NCBI RefSeq assembly: GCF_018595675.2
Contig: NZ_CP092333.1
Coordinates: forward strand, 3,806,001-3,870,000
Origin: Flavihumibacter fluvii
GTDB lineage: Bacteria > Bacteroidota > Bacteroidia > Chitinophagales > Chitinophagaceae
DNA length: 64,000 bases
Reading direction: 5' to 3'
The stretch's first letter is position 1, and each line of letters opens with the position of its first letter. Positions 7,177 through 16,007 of this stretch are shown here, one piece after another. The notes under the pieces are model-generated. The model made no database searches. It was not told the DNA's origin and saw nothing but the letters and a program-made list of their open reading frames with translations. Position numbers and translations under genes: made by a program.

Positions 7177-8685
7177 ATGAAACTATCAATAGGGAAATTA
7201 AAGCGGGCGGAAATTGATGTCTTTTTTGCAAAATCTATCAAGTATCATCTTGATACTTTTTACGCAACCATTTCCGAGTATGACCCAAAATTTCTTTATA
7301 GTCATTGGAGGTCAATAGTTCGTTCTATTGACGAGATTATTAATATTCCAATGGAATTATCTGATGCGACAGAAGTAAACCTATTTTTAGGTTTAGACTT
7401 CAATTTCCTTGACCCAAATAATTTACCGAAACTCAAAGTTGTTCTTGAAATCCTAGAGAATCGATTTGAGAAAAAAGTTGCTATTCGCTTTCAGCAATTA
7501 GCTATGATGTGCATGGCTATTGACACGTCTTACCAATCGCAAGGGATATTTAACCAACAAGGAAATGATTTACGATTAAATAACACAAAAAACGCAATCG
7601 TATACCTACAATCAAGACGAGCTTATTATGTAACGACACTTGGACTCATTCCAAGAATCGCAAAAGGTAAAAAAGTGATTAATTACATTGACACTTTGAA
7701 TTTTTTGCAATATCCGATGGATAGTTGTTTGGTCAACATAACAACTGCGTATTATAATTTACTATTGAATAATTGTTTGACTGACTTTGAAATGGATTCC
7801 GATGGGACTATCGCAAAGCGGAATTTTGATTATGACCATCTGGAAGGTTTTTTTAGCGAGCCAGAAAGACTTTCATTACTCGACCAAATAGAATTACGAC
7901 CAGATATTGTTGTTTCTAAACAAATGTTGCCCAAAGAAAAAAATAAACTTTTTTCATTCAGCGAAGTTGCAAACGCAATGGCATTGTTTGAGGGTGCATT
8001 CGACAAATATGAAATACAAAATAATGTAGAGTATAGAGAGCTTTCTTTATTAATGTGTGAAATTGCAATTTTCCTTAAGGATGATTTCCACATTATAATT
8101 GATGAGGCTGCATTTAATAACATCGCAGCTAAATATAAATCTCTAATGTTACAAAACGTTTCAAACGACTATTTTGAAAACTTAAATAATTATTCACCGT
8201 TTCAAAAAATTGAAAGGCAATTTTATACAACAGTTGTATTATTGACTCGATTTGTGTATCGAACGTTATCCCAATCCTTATTAAAAAATAGAACATTTCA
8301 AGTTCATTCGGGATTTGTCTTTGAAGATAAAGTTTCTAAAATACTAGAAGCGAAAGGATATAAATTAACAGGAATAACAAGAATAAACCGAAAAGAATTT
8401 GACCTAGTTACAATTAAGGATAATAATGTTTTTAATTTTCAATGCAAAAACAATTACATTGATATAACAAGAGTGAGCTACGACTATAAAACAATCGGTA
8501 GATTTAATCAGCGACTTTGCAAGTATTACGAAAATGCTATCATTAAAGAAGAAAAAAGGGAAAATCTGATAAAGTCAAAGACAGGAATTAGCGACATTGA
8601 ACACTTTGTTATTTCAAGATACCCTGTTATAACAAGAAATGAGAAGATAATTAATTTTGCAGACCTTAACGGATGGAATCTATAA
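7177..8685 (+). CDS. Protein with C-terminal PD-(D/E)XK (Mrr/NERD-like) nuclease domain (cassette gene)
   Basis: 502 residues. The first 370 residues are unrecognised and mostly helical. At about residues 375-430 the sequence reads FVFEDKVSKILEAKGYKL, then RINRKEFDLVTIKDNNVFNFQCKN. This is the restriction-endonuclease-fold order: helix Glu, strand Asp (EFD), then Q-x-K (QCK). The enzyme would cut or nick DNA. The ATG at 7,177 is 45 bases after the attC core. The gene occupies one cassette between two sites with perfectly matching cores. A restriction or defence role is likely by fold and context, but the large N-terminal part gives no specificity clue. Confidence 0.7.
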   Translation: MKLSIGKLKRAEIDVFFAKSIKYHLDTFYATISEYDPKFLYSHWRSIVRSIDEIINIPMELSDATEVNLFLGLDFNFLDPNNLPKLKVVLEILENRFEKKVAIRFQQLAMMCMAIDTSYQSQGIFNQQGNDLRLNNTKNAIVYLQSRRAYYVTTLGLIPRIAKGKKVINYIDTLNFLQYPMDSCLVNITTAYYNLLLNNCLTDFEMDSDGTIAKRNFDYDHLEGFFSEPERLSLLDQIELRPDIVVSKQMLPKEKNKLFSFSEVANAMALFEGAFDKYEIQNNVEYRELSLLMCEIAIFLKDDFHIIIDEAAFNNIAAKYKSLMLQNVSNDYFENLNNYSPFQKIERQFYTTVVLLTRFVYRTLSQSLLKNRTFQVHSGFVFEDKVSKILEAKGYKLTGITRINRKEFDLVTIKDNNVFNFQCKNNYIDITRVSYDYKTIGRFNQRLCKYYENAIIKEEKRENLIKSKTGISDIEHFVISRYPVITRNEKIINFADLNGWNL

Positions 8686-8714
8686 TTGGAAAAATTCAGA
8701 AAAACCAAAACCCT

Positions 8715-8850
8715 GCCACTAACATCGGTTTGCAGAAATGGGAGCTGACATGCTTCTATGACAGTTTTGTGCTTTGTCGAAGTGCAGTGGTTCGATTGAT
8801 CTTTTGTGCTATAAATCTCCCACTGCGACAAGCCGTAAAACGTTAGTGGC
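8715..8850 (+). repeat. attC-like recombination site E
   Basis: Left core GCCACTAAC (8,715-8,723), arm CGGTTTGCAGAAATGGGAG; right arm CTCCCACTGCGACAAGCCG; right core GTTAGTGGC (8,842-8,850). The two cores are exact complements of each other, and of the facing cores of sites D and F, so three consecutive sites share one core sequence. Length 136 bp. Confidence 0.8.
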
Positions 8851-8900
8851 AAGGTTAGGAAGACCTACAACAATTAACAGTTACATATGAAAGATAATTG

Positions 8901-10403
8901 ATGAAAAGAGAATATGACCACTTCCAAGCCCATCTTGAGTGGGAAGTTTTAGAACCTGAACAAGAAATTACACACCTGACATTTGAGACAGGTTTATACA
9001 ATCTAAATAAAGATTGCATAATAAAATATTCAAGGGACCATCAATACGATTTAGTTGCGACCATTTCAGGTATAATAGAAAACAGTAAAGACCTTGAGCC
9101 TAATATTGAAAAAATTAAAGGCACATTTATTTCCACTGAAATTGTTACAGGATATTCAAAAGACGGACTTTTTAAGTATAAATTTTCTGGAATTTTATTA
9201 GGGGCTTCAACAAGTACTTTTATTTCGGCAAGTAACCCATCTGTAAAATTCGTATCAGAATTTCTTGTTGATAAAATACAAAAAACATTTAACGGAGATA
9301 ATATACAAACGGAAATTATTCAGGAGTGGTATTTGACAGGGAAAATACAAATTAATTTTCCCCGAATAACCAAACGAAGCGTAGACAAGTCATTCAAACG
9401 CCTAAGATATGAAACAGACAATGAAGATGATATTAAATTAGTTAAAAGTAAAGGAAGTAGTAGAGACCATTTAATAGTTAAGTTAGCAGACACTTCGTTT
9501 ATTGTATCAAAAGTTCCTAAAGAATATGGACCCGATTGGTCATTTAGCATTTCAATTGAATACAGACAATCATTTGGAAGAATTCCAACGGAGGAGGAAA
9601 GAGAAGCAATTTCAGAATTAGTTGGCTTTGTATTTGGCAGCCAACTTTTAAAAATTGGACAGACATCTTACGACAAATCATCTAGTCAAACCTTTCAGGA
9701 GTATCAGCATCCTTGGGGTGACAATGTTGTTAGTAGATGTCAACAACAAGGTTTGCCACCTGTAGAAATTCGGGATTTTAACGATTGGGGACGAGCAGAA
9801 TTGCTACTTAATCAACTAATAAACTCTTATTTATCGCAACGTAATAAGTTGCAACTTAAAGACGTATTATGGAAATATTGGCTTGCAAAATATTCCTCGC
9901 TTGGTGCAAACTTACCTATCCTTTCTAGTGCCGTAGAAACATTGGCGGAACGGGTTCTTAAAACTCATCCCGAAGTAAAACATTACTACATTGAATTTAA
10001 GGTTTTCTCTGAATTAATTAAAGACGAACTTATAAACATTAAAGAAAAGTTAGAAAGCAACCCTCATAAGGAGATAATAATTAGAAAGCTTCAAAATGCA
10101 GCACAACGAGGTTCTAATGAAAAACTTGAAATGATGTTTGAAATTATCAAACTTCCTATTGACAAGATTGAACGAAAAGCTATCAAAGCACGAAATAAAA
10201 TGGCTCATTCCTCACTTGACAACATTGATGAAACTGAAATAAAAGAAACAATTCGCTTGACAAGAGCATACGAAACATTGTTCAACCGAATACTTTTGAA
10301 AATACTTTCTTACCATGGCAACTACATAGATTATTATACATTTGGGCACCCAAGCAGAAACATTGATGAAGCAATATCAGAAGAAATGAAACCCAGCCAC
10401 TAA
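8901..10403 (+). CDS. HEPN (ApeA-like) domain protein (cassette gene)
   Basis: 500 residues from the ATG at 8,901 (a TTG one codon earlier is less likely). The N-terminal 280 residues are beta-rich and unrecognised. The C-terminal 200 residues are helical and carry KARNKMAHSSLDN at about residue 430, an R-N-x3-H signature of HEPN ribonucleases, placed as in ApeA-type proteins where a long N-terminal sensor domain precedes a C-terminal HEPN. ApeA is a known abortive-infection antiphage protein; equivalence here is inference from layout. The stop codon TAA lies inside the left core GCCACTAAC of the next attC-like site. Confidence 0.7.
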   Translation: MKREYDHFQAHLEWEVLEPEQEITHLTFETGLYNLNKDCIIKYSRDHQYDLVATISGIIENSKDLEPNIEKIKGTFISTEIVTGYSKDGLFKYKFSGILLGASTSTFISASNPSVKFVSEFLVDKIQKTFNGDNIQTEIIQEWYLTGKIQINFPRITKRSVDKSFKRLRYETDNEDDIKLVKSKGSSRDHLIVKLADTSFIVSKVPKEYGPDWSFSISIEYRQSFGRIPTEEEREAISELVGFVFGSQLLKIGQTSYDKSSSQTFQEYQHPWGDNVVSRCQQQGLPPVEIRDFNDWGRAELLLNQLINSYLSQRNKLQLKDVLWKYWLAKYSSLGANLPILSSAVETLAERVLKTHPEVKHYYIEFKVFSELIKDELINIKEKLESNPHKEIIIRKLQNAAQRGSNEKLEMMFEIIKLPIDKIERKAIKARNKMAHSSLDNIDETEIKETIRLTRAYETLFNRILLKILSYHGNYIDYYTFGHPSRNIDEAISEEMKPSH

Positions 10404-10601
10404 CATGCGTATTGGCAAAAGGTAGGGCGGGACGTCAATGGACATTGACATTTGATCTTTAATCGGCAGCGGATCAGGCTTGTCACATTTTCGATTGGGC
10501 TTTTTATAATATGCATGAACATTTGTAAATAATTAATCGACTAGGCCGGGCGGGACGTTAGTAATGGCCCTGCCTTCGCCAATACTTGAACATTGTTTGC
10601 C
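10397..10601 (+). repeat. attC-like recombination site F
   Basis: Left core GCCACTAAC (10,397-10,405), arm GCGTATTGGCAAAAGGTAGGG; right arm CCCTGCCTTCGCCAATACTTG; right core GTTTGCC (10,595-10,601). It is the last recognisable site of the first array, because an insertion sequence follows 11 bases later. Confidence 0.7.
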
Positions 10602-10612
10602 AAAGAATTAAC

Positions 10613-11813
10613 TGTAGAAGTTAAGAGTTGATCTGACAATTGGGATTAAATTTAAGTAACGACACTTATTAATAACCCCAAAATGTCAGATCATGAACTC
10701 AGAAACTAAGTTAATCAAATCTCGCGTTGGCCTCCTCAATTTAGCAGAACAATTAAACAACGTTACCCGCGCCTGCAAGCTCATGGGTACCAGCCGTGAC
10801 AGCTTTTACCGGATCAAAGAGCTTTACCATACTGGCGGGGAAGAGGCCTTGAAGGGAATTAGCCGCCGTAAGCCAATTCCTAAGAATCGTGTGGAACCAG
10901 CAGTAGAAGAAGCCGTTGTTAAAATGGCTTTTGACTATCCTGCCTATGGTCAATCCAGGGCCTGCAACGAGCTGCGTAAGCAGGGTGTTTTCATTTCTGC
11001 AGCTGGTGTGCGTTGTGTATGGCAAAGGCATGACCTGGCGATTTTTGAAAGAGGCTAAAAGCACTGGAATCTCGTGTTGCCCAGGAGGGGCTTATACTAT
11101 CCGAAGCCCAGGTTCTCGCCATGGAACGCAAGAAGGAAAAGCTGGAGGCGTTTGGTGAAATCGAAACAGAACATCCAGGATACCTGGTTGCACAAGACAC
11201 CTACTACGTAGGAACTATCAAAGGGGTTGGCCGGATTTATCAACAAACAGTTACCGACACCTACACCCGTGTTGCCTTTGCAAAGCTCTATACCAGTAAA
11301 CATGCCATTACATCTGCTGACGTCTTAAATGACCGCGTAATACCCTTCTTTGAGGAACAGGAAATACCTGTATTACGCATGCTAACTGATCGGGGTACCG
11401 AGTTCAATGGCCGACCGGAAAACCATGAATATGAGCTTTACCTGCAACTGGAAAATATTGATCATAGTAAAACGAAAGTCCGCCATCCGCAAAGTAATGG
11501 GATCTGTGAACGATTGCACCGGACGATGCAAGATGAGTTCTGCGCTGTTACCTTCCGAAGAAAGCTTTATCGTGACCTGGAATCCCTACAGCATGATCTG
11601 GATGAATGAATGCAACACTATAACCATGAACGACCTCATAGTGGCCGGTATTGCTTTGGCAAAACGCCTATGCAAACTTTTACGGAATCGCTTAACTTGG
11701 CTAAACAGAAGATGTTAAATCAAGCTTCATCGGCCGCCTAAGTTTTAATCCAAACCCTTTTGAAAATTAAAAAGAAAAATCCTCAACTGTCGGATCAACT
11801 ACTAACTATTACA
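10613..11813 (+). mobile_element. IS481-like insertion sequence (decayed)
   Basis: About 1.2 kb with imperfect terminal inverted repeats: left TGTAGAAGTTAAGAGTTGAT, and right end (reversed) TGTAATAGTTAGTAGTTGAT. Both ends begin TGT as in IS481 elements. The inside holds one transposase gene with two disabling mutations. It interrupts the first cassette after attC F. No obvious target duplication is visible. An internally deleted relative lies at 20,975-21,205. Confidence 0.8.
10693..11741 (+). pseudogene. IS481-family transposase, frameshifted and with a nonsense codon
   Basis: An N-terminal helix-turn-helix ([38 protein letters not shown]) is in frame to about 11,050, where one base is missing in GAAAGAGG so the frame ends at 11,058. 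The next frame restores [14 protein letters not shown] and the DDE catalytic core: VAQDTYYVG (D1), LTDRGTEFNG (D2), QSNGICERLHRT (E). A TGA at 11,607-11,609 then replaces the conserved Trp of DEWMQHYNHERPHSG, after which the frame runs to TAA at 11,739. Neither defect is a typical programmed-frameshift site, so the gene looks dead. Confidence 0.85.
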
Positions 11814-11955
11814 AAATACCCTATTTTCTTTTTCCCAATTCAGGCCCCTCATTTTTGGAGGATCTATACTTTACCGGTCCCTTTCTTCCATAGCCAGTGC
11901 TACCCTTCTTATTTTACCAGTCCGGATATATTTGGCCATGAATACTCACCCTCAT

Positions 11956-12111
11956 TCATACATTGGCTATTGCCTGGTCCACCCTAATCCTCAGTACTGC
12001 CAAGTGGTAGATATGCTGGTAAACAAAATCAATGTACTCAGATGCGATTTCCTTGGCTCCCGATAGTGTCTTATCATCAGCTTGTTCAATTGTAATCCAG
12101 TAGAGTGCCAT
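11956..12111 (-). CDS. Possible small ORF or gene fragment
   Basis: 51 codons on the minus strand with a protein-like composition (MALYWITIEQADDKTLSGAK ... YIDFVYQHIYHLAVLRIRVD). Not recognised. It may be a remnant of a larger gene truncated when the IS arrived. The remainder of 11,814-12,126 shows nothing I can assign. Confidence 0.3.
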   Translation of the reverse strand: MALYWITIEQADDKTLSGAKEIASEYIDFVYQHIYHLAVLRIRVDQAIANV

Positions 12112-12126
12112 GCAATGGCTACTTTA

Positions 12127-12948
12127 TCAATCCTGATTTGAGTCATTAATTTTTTTTATTTTCCAAATAGCCGATCTTCTGGGAGTAACAGTAAAGAATT
12201 TGAAATCTGAAATATTAATAACAGTTGGCTTCATGGATTTACTATCAAACATGAAAAGACAATTCTTTGTCTTTCCAATGTATGATAAAGTAGAATCAGA
12301 CTTAAACACCGAATTATCATTATATGTGATTACTACCTCCTTATTCAATTTCAATACGGCATAAATGTTGTTATCAACAAGTATTATTATTGTAGGCACT
12401 ATTGTGATTAAAATGAAGGAAAGCCTTAAGGATGTTTTGTTGAATTTTTCTGAAAAACCATTAATATTAATTATAATTAATGTAAGTGGAATGAAGATGA
12501 TAATTGCTACCCATGGTAAGAATATTCCAAAAAGCCAAATGCCTTGGTTAGGATAAAAACTAAAAACCATATAATTCCCAACTAAATATGTAATAAAAAA
12601 TTTTGCTAAAAAGGATAAAGTTTTTGCAATTCTTATATGTTTAATTCCATTGTCAATAATCCTTACCCAGCCCATTTCAAGGTATGTATCTAAACTCCAA
12701 AGAAACGGAGCTGTAGAGATTAAAAAAGCGACTATTAGGACAATAAATATTAATGGATCGGTCACCCTTGGTATAAATAGAAGCAAACTCTCGCTTAAAT
12801 CAATAAACTCAAATATATTGATGCCAAAATACTTATAAAAGTAAAAATTATACAGTATACCAAAAGTAAATATCAGAGTAGCAGTTGTTGGTATGTATTT
12901 TGACAATTGGCTATAGCTTTCATTAGTTGAATCACTCATGGTATTCAA
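12127..12948 (-). CDS. Hypothetical integral membrane protein
   Basis: 273 residues with about five predicted membrane segments: TLIFTFGILYNFYFY, LIFIVLIVAFLISTAPFLW, FITYLVGNYMVF, GIFLPWVAIIIFIPLTLIIIN and SFILITIVPTIIIL. A soluble C-terminal tail of about 80 residues follows. No family recognised. An alternative start three codons in (MSDSTN) is possible. It stands alone on the minus strand with no attC-like site next to it, so it is probably not a cassette gene. Very A+T-rich compared with the module downstream. Confidence 0.6.
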   Translation of the reverse strand: MNTMSDSTNESYSQLSKYIPTTATLIFTFGILYNFYFYKYFGINIFEFIDLSESLLLFIPRVTDPLIFIVLIVAFLISTAPFLWSLDTYLEMGWVRIIDNGIKHIRIAKTLSFLAKFFITYLVGNYMVFSFYPNQGIWLFGIFLPWVAIIIFIPLTLIIININGFSEKFNKTSLRLSFILITIVPTIIILVDNNIYAVLKLNKEVVITYNDNSVFKSDSTLSYIGKTKNCLFMFDSKSMKPTVINISDFKFFTVTPRRSAIWKIKKINDSNQD

Positions 12949-13312
12949 TTTTATATTTTATTGGAAAGTAGGAAATCAATTTCAAACTTGCTTGATTACT
13001 TCTCCTCCTCATTATTGCTTCTAATACCATTTTACATTCTATATAAGTGAAAACGGCTTGATTAGTCCACACATATTGGATATCTATTTACAAATATTTC
13101 TTTTTCTTTAAAAGAAATCCATCCTCCCATCCAACGGTTTCATAATCTCAGATATACCAAGGTTAGGTATTAGAAGTTCATGGGGGAGGATTTTCCGAAA
13201 ACCCTTTGATTTGTCCCACTTTTCTGGTGATGGGGTCCCTTTGTCATGTAAGGCGTTGGTCGGTTAATTATTTAAATAAGCATCCCAGTTAATTCGATAT
13301 TTTTATTAAAAA
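12949..13312. other. Intergenic, nothing assigned
   Basis: 364 bases without a credible gene, repeat pair or hairpin terminator that I can support. It presumably contains the promoters of the two flanking genes, which point away from each other. Confidence 0.4.
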
Positions 13313-13603
13313 ATGCAAACAGTATTTGTCAAATGGAGGGATAACATTTATAAAGTTGACTATAAGGGCGAGGGTGGCAATTATAATGGAACAATTACTA
13401 GAGAGGATTTGATTCCATTCAGTTTTGTTGTACATGATATAGAGACTTATGACTTATCTTTCTCTTCTCCAGGTATTCACTATGAATTGCAGTCCCGAAT
13501 AATAAGGGCAATTCTTGACTGGGATAACCCAATCCCTGAAACCAAAAGGAAACAAGAGACCTACAGTCAATTTTTTGAGGCTTGGTTCAGAGGGTTTAAA
13601 TAG
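13313..13603 (+). CDS. Hypothetical small protein
   Basis: 96 residues, acidic and aromatic-rich (VKWRDNIYKVDYKGEGGNYN, TYSQFFEAWFRGFK), no signal peptide or membrane segment. Not recognised. It stands alone between the minus-strand membrane protein and the LytTR module. The composition looks protein-like rather than a chance frame, but function cannot be assigned. Confidence 0.5.
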   Translation: MQTVFVKWRDNIYKVDYKGEGGNYNGTITREDLIPFSFVVHDIETYDLSFSSPGIHYELQSRIIRAILDWDNPIPETKRKQETYSQFFEAWFRGFK

Positions 13604-13954
13604 GGCTACTGATTTTAAATCCCGTGTAGTTGCCATATCCAATCCTTGCCACTTTATAACCCCCTGCTCCAGCCGCCATATTTCTTGATCCTAATAAAGC
13701 AAGAAATTCCTATCTATAATTCCCAAAACGTCAAATTCGGGAGCCAAATCGGCAAATTCGGGAGCGTTTCCCCCCTCATTTTCCCCTACCTTTTTCCCCC
13801 ACCTCTTTTTTTTCCCCCACCCACCCCTACCGGTTGATCAATCTTTGATACCGTTCAATCAGATTTATGTGCAGTTGGATCAGATTGTTTGGAATGAATG
13901 TTTCTGCGCCGTATAGTTATCTAAACAAATCGCAAAACAAAAAAACTTACAATT
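13604..13954 (+). other. Intergenic with direct repeats and a pyrimidine tract
   Basis: 351 bases upstream of a LytTR gene. They contain the paired CAAATTCGGGAG repeats (13,732-13,764), directly followed by an almost pure C/T run (13,766-13,833). The last 120 bases should contain the promoter; no TAnnTTTG box stood out. Confidence 0.5.
13732..13764 (+). promoter_or_regulatory. Putative LytTR-type direct-repeat operator
   Basis: CAAATTCGGGAG occurs at 13,732-13,743 and again at 13,753-13,764, exactly 21 bp apart. LytTR proteins bind pairs of 9-bp direct repeats spaced about two helical turns apart. A sister pair with the same 21-bp period lies at 15,901-15,930. Both pairs are upstream of genes in a module that encodes two LytTR proteins. 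Confidence 0.5.
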
Positions 13955-14323
13955 ATGCTCCAGGAACACATCTTCTTCAACGCTGAAAAACATCTCGCTC
14001 GCATCCGGATCGCCGATATCATGTTCGTCGAATCCAAACACCGCCATGTCCACATTTTTTGTACCGACAATGTCTGGGATCTCCGGATGTCACTCGACCA
14101 GCTCCAAACCAAATTACCATCCAGCATGTTTGTGCGCATTCACCGGTCTTACCTCGTTGCGCTTCAACATATCACTTTCTATATGGACAGTGTTGTTCAC
14201 CTGGGTGATTTTGAATTGCCGGTGCAGCATGGTAAAGTAAATGAATTTAAAGATGCCATCGATATCATAAACAGGGAACGTCGAAACCGATCAAAATTAT
14301 TATCCAAATACAAAAAGCTTTAA
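13955..14323 (+). CDS. Stand-alone LytTR DNA-binding protein
   Basis: 122 residues, essentially one LytTR domain: IADIMFVESKHRHVHIFC, LRMSLDQLQTKLPSSMFVRI and HRSYLVALQHITFY are the family's conserved beta-strand/loop segments, and the tail is basic (NRERRNRSKLLSKYKKL). LytTR domains normally sit behind a response-regulator receiver; this one has none, so activity must be controlled by abundance or by a partner. It is the first gene of the module ending at 18,318. A broken homologue lies at 57,829-57,974. The likely DNA target is the 21-bp-spaced repeats upstream. Confidence 0.85.
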   Translation: MLQEHIFFNAEKHLARIRIADIMFVESKHRHVHIFCTDNVWDLRMSLDQLQTKLPSSMFVRIHRSYLVALQHITFYMDSVVHLGDFELPVQHGKVNEFKDAIDIINRERRNRSKLLSKYKKL

Positions 14324-14581
14324 CCGGCTCATACAATAAGCGCCTGCCCGCTCGGCTTACCGGGAGGAGCGGCCCCGGTTACCAGCGCTTTATGATTCCG
14401 GTTATGCCAGATTGACGGCTAATGGCCTGGCCGTCTAACTGGCAAATTGTGGGTGTCTGATGAGTGTATTTAAGGACCACCTTAGGACCACATGAAGACC
14501 ATGTGAAGAACCCTCAAAACACACTCCATCCACCCGCAAAAATCCCTAAATCCAATTTTTGAAAAACTTAAAACTGTCAAA
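14324..14581 (+). other. Conserved module leader with 11-bp GGACCAC repeats
   Basis: No gene. A segment starting AAGCGCCTGCCCG is shared with 57,978-58,170. At 14,471-14,508 there are three imperfect tandem units of about 11-12 bases built on AGGACCAC; the second copy of the module has four or five at 58,110-58,158. Conservation between the copies suggests a regulatory or RNA function for the following gene. Confidence 0.5.
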
Positions 14582-15148
14582 ATGGCTCTAGCAAATGATA
14601 ACGTGATCACCCGTAACATGAGTGGCTCGTTTGGAAGACAGGTCGTCTTTCGTAACCGTAACGGAAAGACCATCGCCTGTAAACCCCCGGTCTTTCGGAA
14701 AGACCTTGTTCCTACTCCTGTCCAGGAGGAAAACCGTACAAAATTCCGCGTGGCCCAGGCTTATGCGAAAAAAGCCATCAAAAATGATGCGGTCAAGCTG
14801 GCTTACCAGGCAATGGCAAAACCCGGACAAGCTGCCTTTAACGTAGCCTTCACCGATGCTTACCTGGCTCCGGAGATCCTGGGCATCGTTACAGAAAACT
14901 ACAAGGGTCTGCCGAACCATTCCATCCTGGTTCGTGCCCTGGATGATTTTAAAGTGACCAGTGTTAAAGTGCAGGTTTTTTCTCCTGCAGGGGCGCTGCT
15001 GGAAGAAGGCGACGCAGTTGAAGACGAAAACACCATCGACTGGACTTACCTGGCTACAACTGCCAACCCGAACCTTCCCGGCACAACCATCAAAGCCACA
15101 GCTATGGATGTACCCGGCAACAAAACAGTGCTGGAATTAACCCTCTGA
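14582..15148 (+). CDS. Unknown conserved Bacteroidota protein (DUF6266-like N-terminus)
   Basis: 188 residues, beta-rich, with no signal peptide. The N-terminus NDNVITRNMSGSFGRQVVFR resembles the start of DUF6266-type proteins, where a Gly-rich GxxG-x-VVxR-type segment opens the protein. The C-terminus is a predicted beta sandwich (LDDFKVTSVKVQVF, PNLPGTTIKATAMDV). Function is unknown; it is followed after 3 bases by a DUF5675 gene and then a holin-sized membrane protein, a phage-like grouping. A relic joining its first and last residues sits at 58,493-58,608. Confidence 0.65.
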   Translation: MALANDNVITRNMSGSFGRQVVFRNRNGKTIACKPPVFRKDLVPTPVQEENRTKFRVAQAYAKKAIKNDAVKLAYQAMAKPGQAAFNVAFTDAYLAPEILGIVTENYKGLPNHSILVRALDDFKVTSVKVQVFSPAGALLEEGDAVEDENTIDWTYLATTANPNLPGTTIKATAMDVPGNKTVLELTL

Positions 15149-15151
15149 GCT

Positions 15152-15583
15152 ATGGAACTGCAATTAGAACGTGTGTACTTCCCAACAGGTACTAACGGAA
15201 TATTGCGGGCAAATGACGAGATCCTTTGTTACACAATTGAATTGCCCTGGCGATACAATATCAGGATGCGTTCCTGCATTCCGGAAGGACGATACCAACT
15301 GGTGCTTCGCTACAGCGACCGGCACAAGACCCACCTGCTCTTGCAGGATGTTCCTTCCAGGACGCTGATCCTGGTTCACCCGGCCAACTATGCAGAAAAG
15401 GAACTCAGGGGCTGTATTGCCCCGGTTTCCAAACTGGCGGGACCGGGTATGGGGCAGGGATCTTCCAAAGCATTTGCCTGTTTGATGGGCCTCGTTTTTA
15501 AATCCTTCAACTATGAAAAACCAGTGTGGCTGACCATTCGTGAGATGCCACGTATTGATCACTTAAAATTTAATATCGTATGA
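15152..15583 (+). CDS. DUF5675 family protein
   Basis: 143 residues covering one DUF5675 domain: LERVYFPTGTNGIL at the start, ELPWRYNIRMRSCIPEGRYQ, then LILVHPANYAEKELRGCIAP. The HPxN...GC pattern recalls the His/Cys active site of L,D-transpeptidases, and DUF5675 genes often sit in phage or phage-like clusters; enzymatic activity is unproven. The stop overlaps the next start (ATGA at 15,580), so the two are coupled. The product is probably cytoplasmic, since no export signal is seen. Confidence 0.8.
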   Translation: MELQLERVYFPTGTNGILRANDEILCYTIELPWRYNIRMRSCIPEGRYQLVLRYSDRHKTHLLLQDVPSRTLILVHPANYAEKELRGCIAPVSKLAGPGMGQGSSKAFACLMGLVFKSFNYEKPVWLTIREMPRIDHLKFNIV

Positions 15584-15807
15584 AACAAATGGAAATCGAC
15601 AGGTTAAACCTGGTGGAACGGCTCTCTTTACCAACGCCAGCCTTATTCTCCAAAATCCGGAATATCGGCCTCTTGCTGGCTGCGGTTAGTAGCGCAATAC
15701 TTGCAGCACCTGTAACACTCCCGGCAATTGTTACAACCATCGCCGGTTACCTGGCCCTCGCTTCCAGCGTGGCCAGCGCAGTGAGCCAGGTGGCAGTTAA
15801 AGGATAA
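15580..15807 (+). CDS. Small holin-like membrane protein
   Basis: 75 residues. A short amphipathic N-terminus is followed by two hydrophobic stretches: NIGLLLAAVSSAILAAPVTL and IVTTIAGYLALASSVASAVS. Size, topology and coupling to a DUF5675 gene look like a holin or small membrane partner, but no specific family was recognised. The start overlaps the upstream stop by 4 bases. Confidence 0.65.
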   Translation: MKQMEIDRLNLVERLSLPTPALFSKIRNIGLLLAAVSSAILAAPVTLPAIVTTIAGYLALASSVASAVSQVAVKG

Positions 15808-15900
15808 GCGTTGTTCTTTGTTCGTTGATTTGGTTAAAGCCCTGGCCATTCCTGGCCGGGGCAATTTTTGAATAGGAAATTTTTTGCGCAACAAACGACC

Positions 15901-15930
15901 AAATCGGGAATAAAAAACACTAAATCGGGA
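15901..15930 (+). promoter_or_regulatory. Putative LytTR-type direct-repeat operator upstream of the AraC gene
   Basis: AAATCGGGA at 15,901-15,909 is repeated at 15,922-15,930, exactly 21 bp apart, 78 bases before the AraC start. It shares motif and spacing with 13,732-13,764, suggesting that the LytTR proteins of the module control its AraC gene. Confidence 0.5.
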
Positions 15931-16007
15931 GTATTCATTCCGCGGGCAAATTTCCGGTTCAAATATTTTTCTATATGAAATTCACTATCTAGCTTAAACG
16001 TAGCATC

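Noticed and set aside
11407-11718. Separate gene inside the IS element
   Set aside because: Alternate frame of the transposase; the DDE motifs lie in the other frame.
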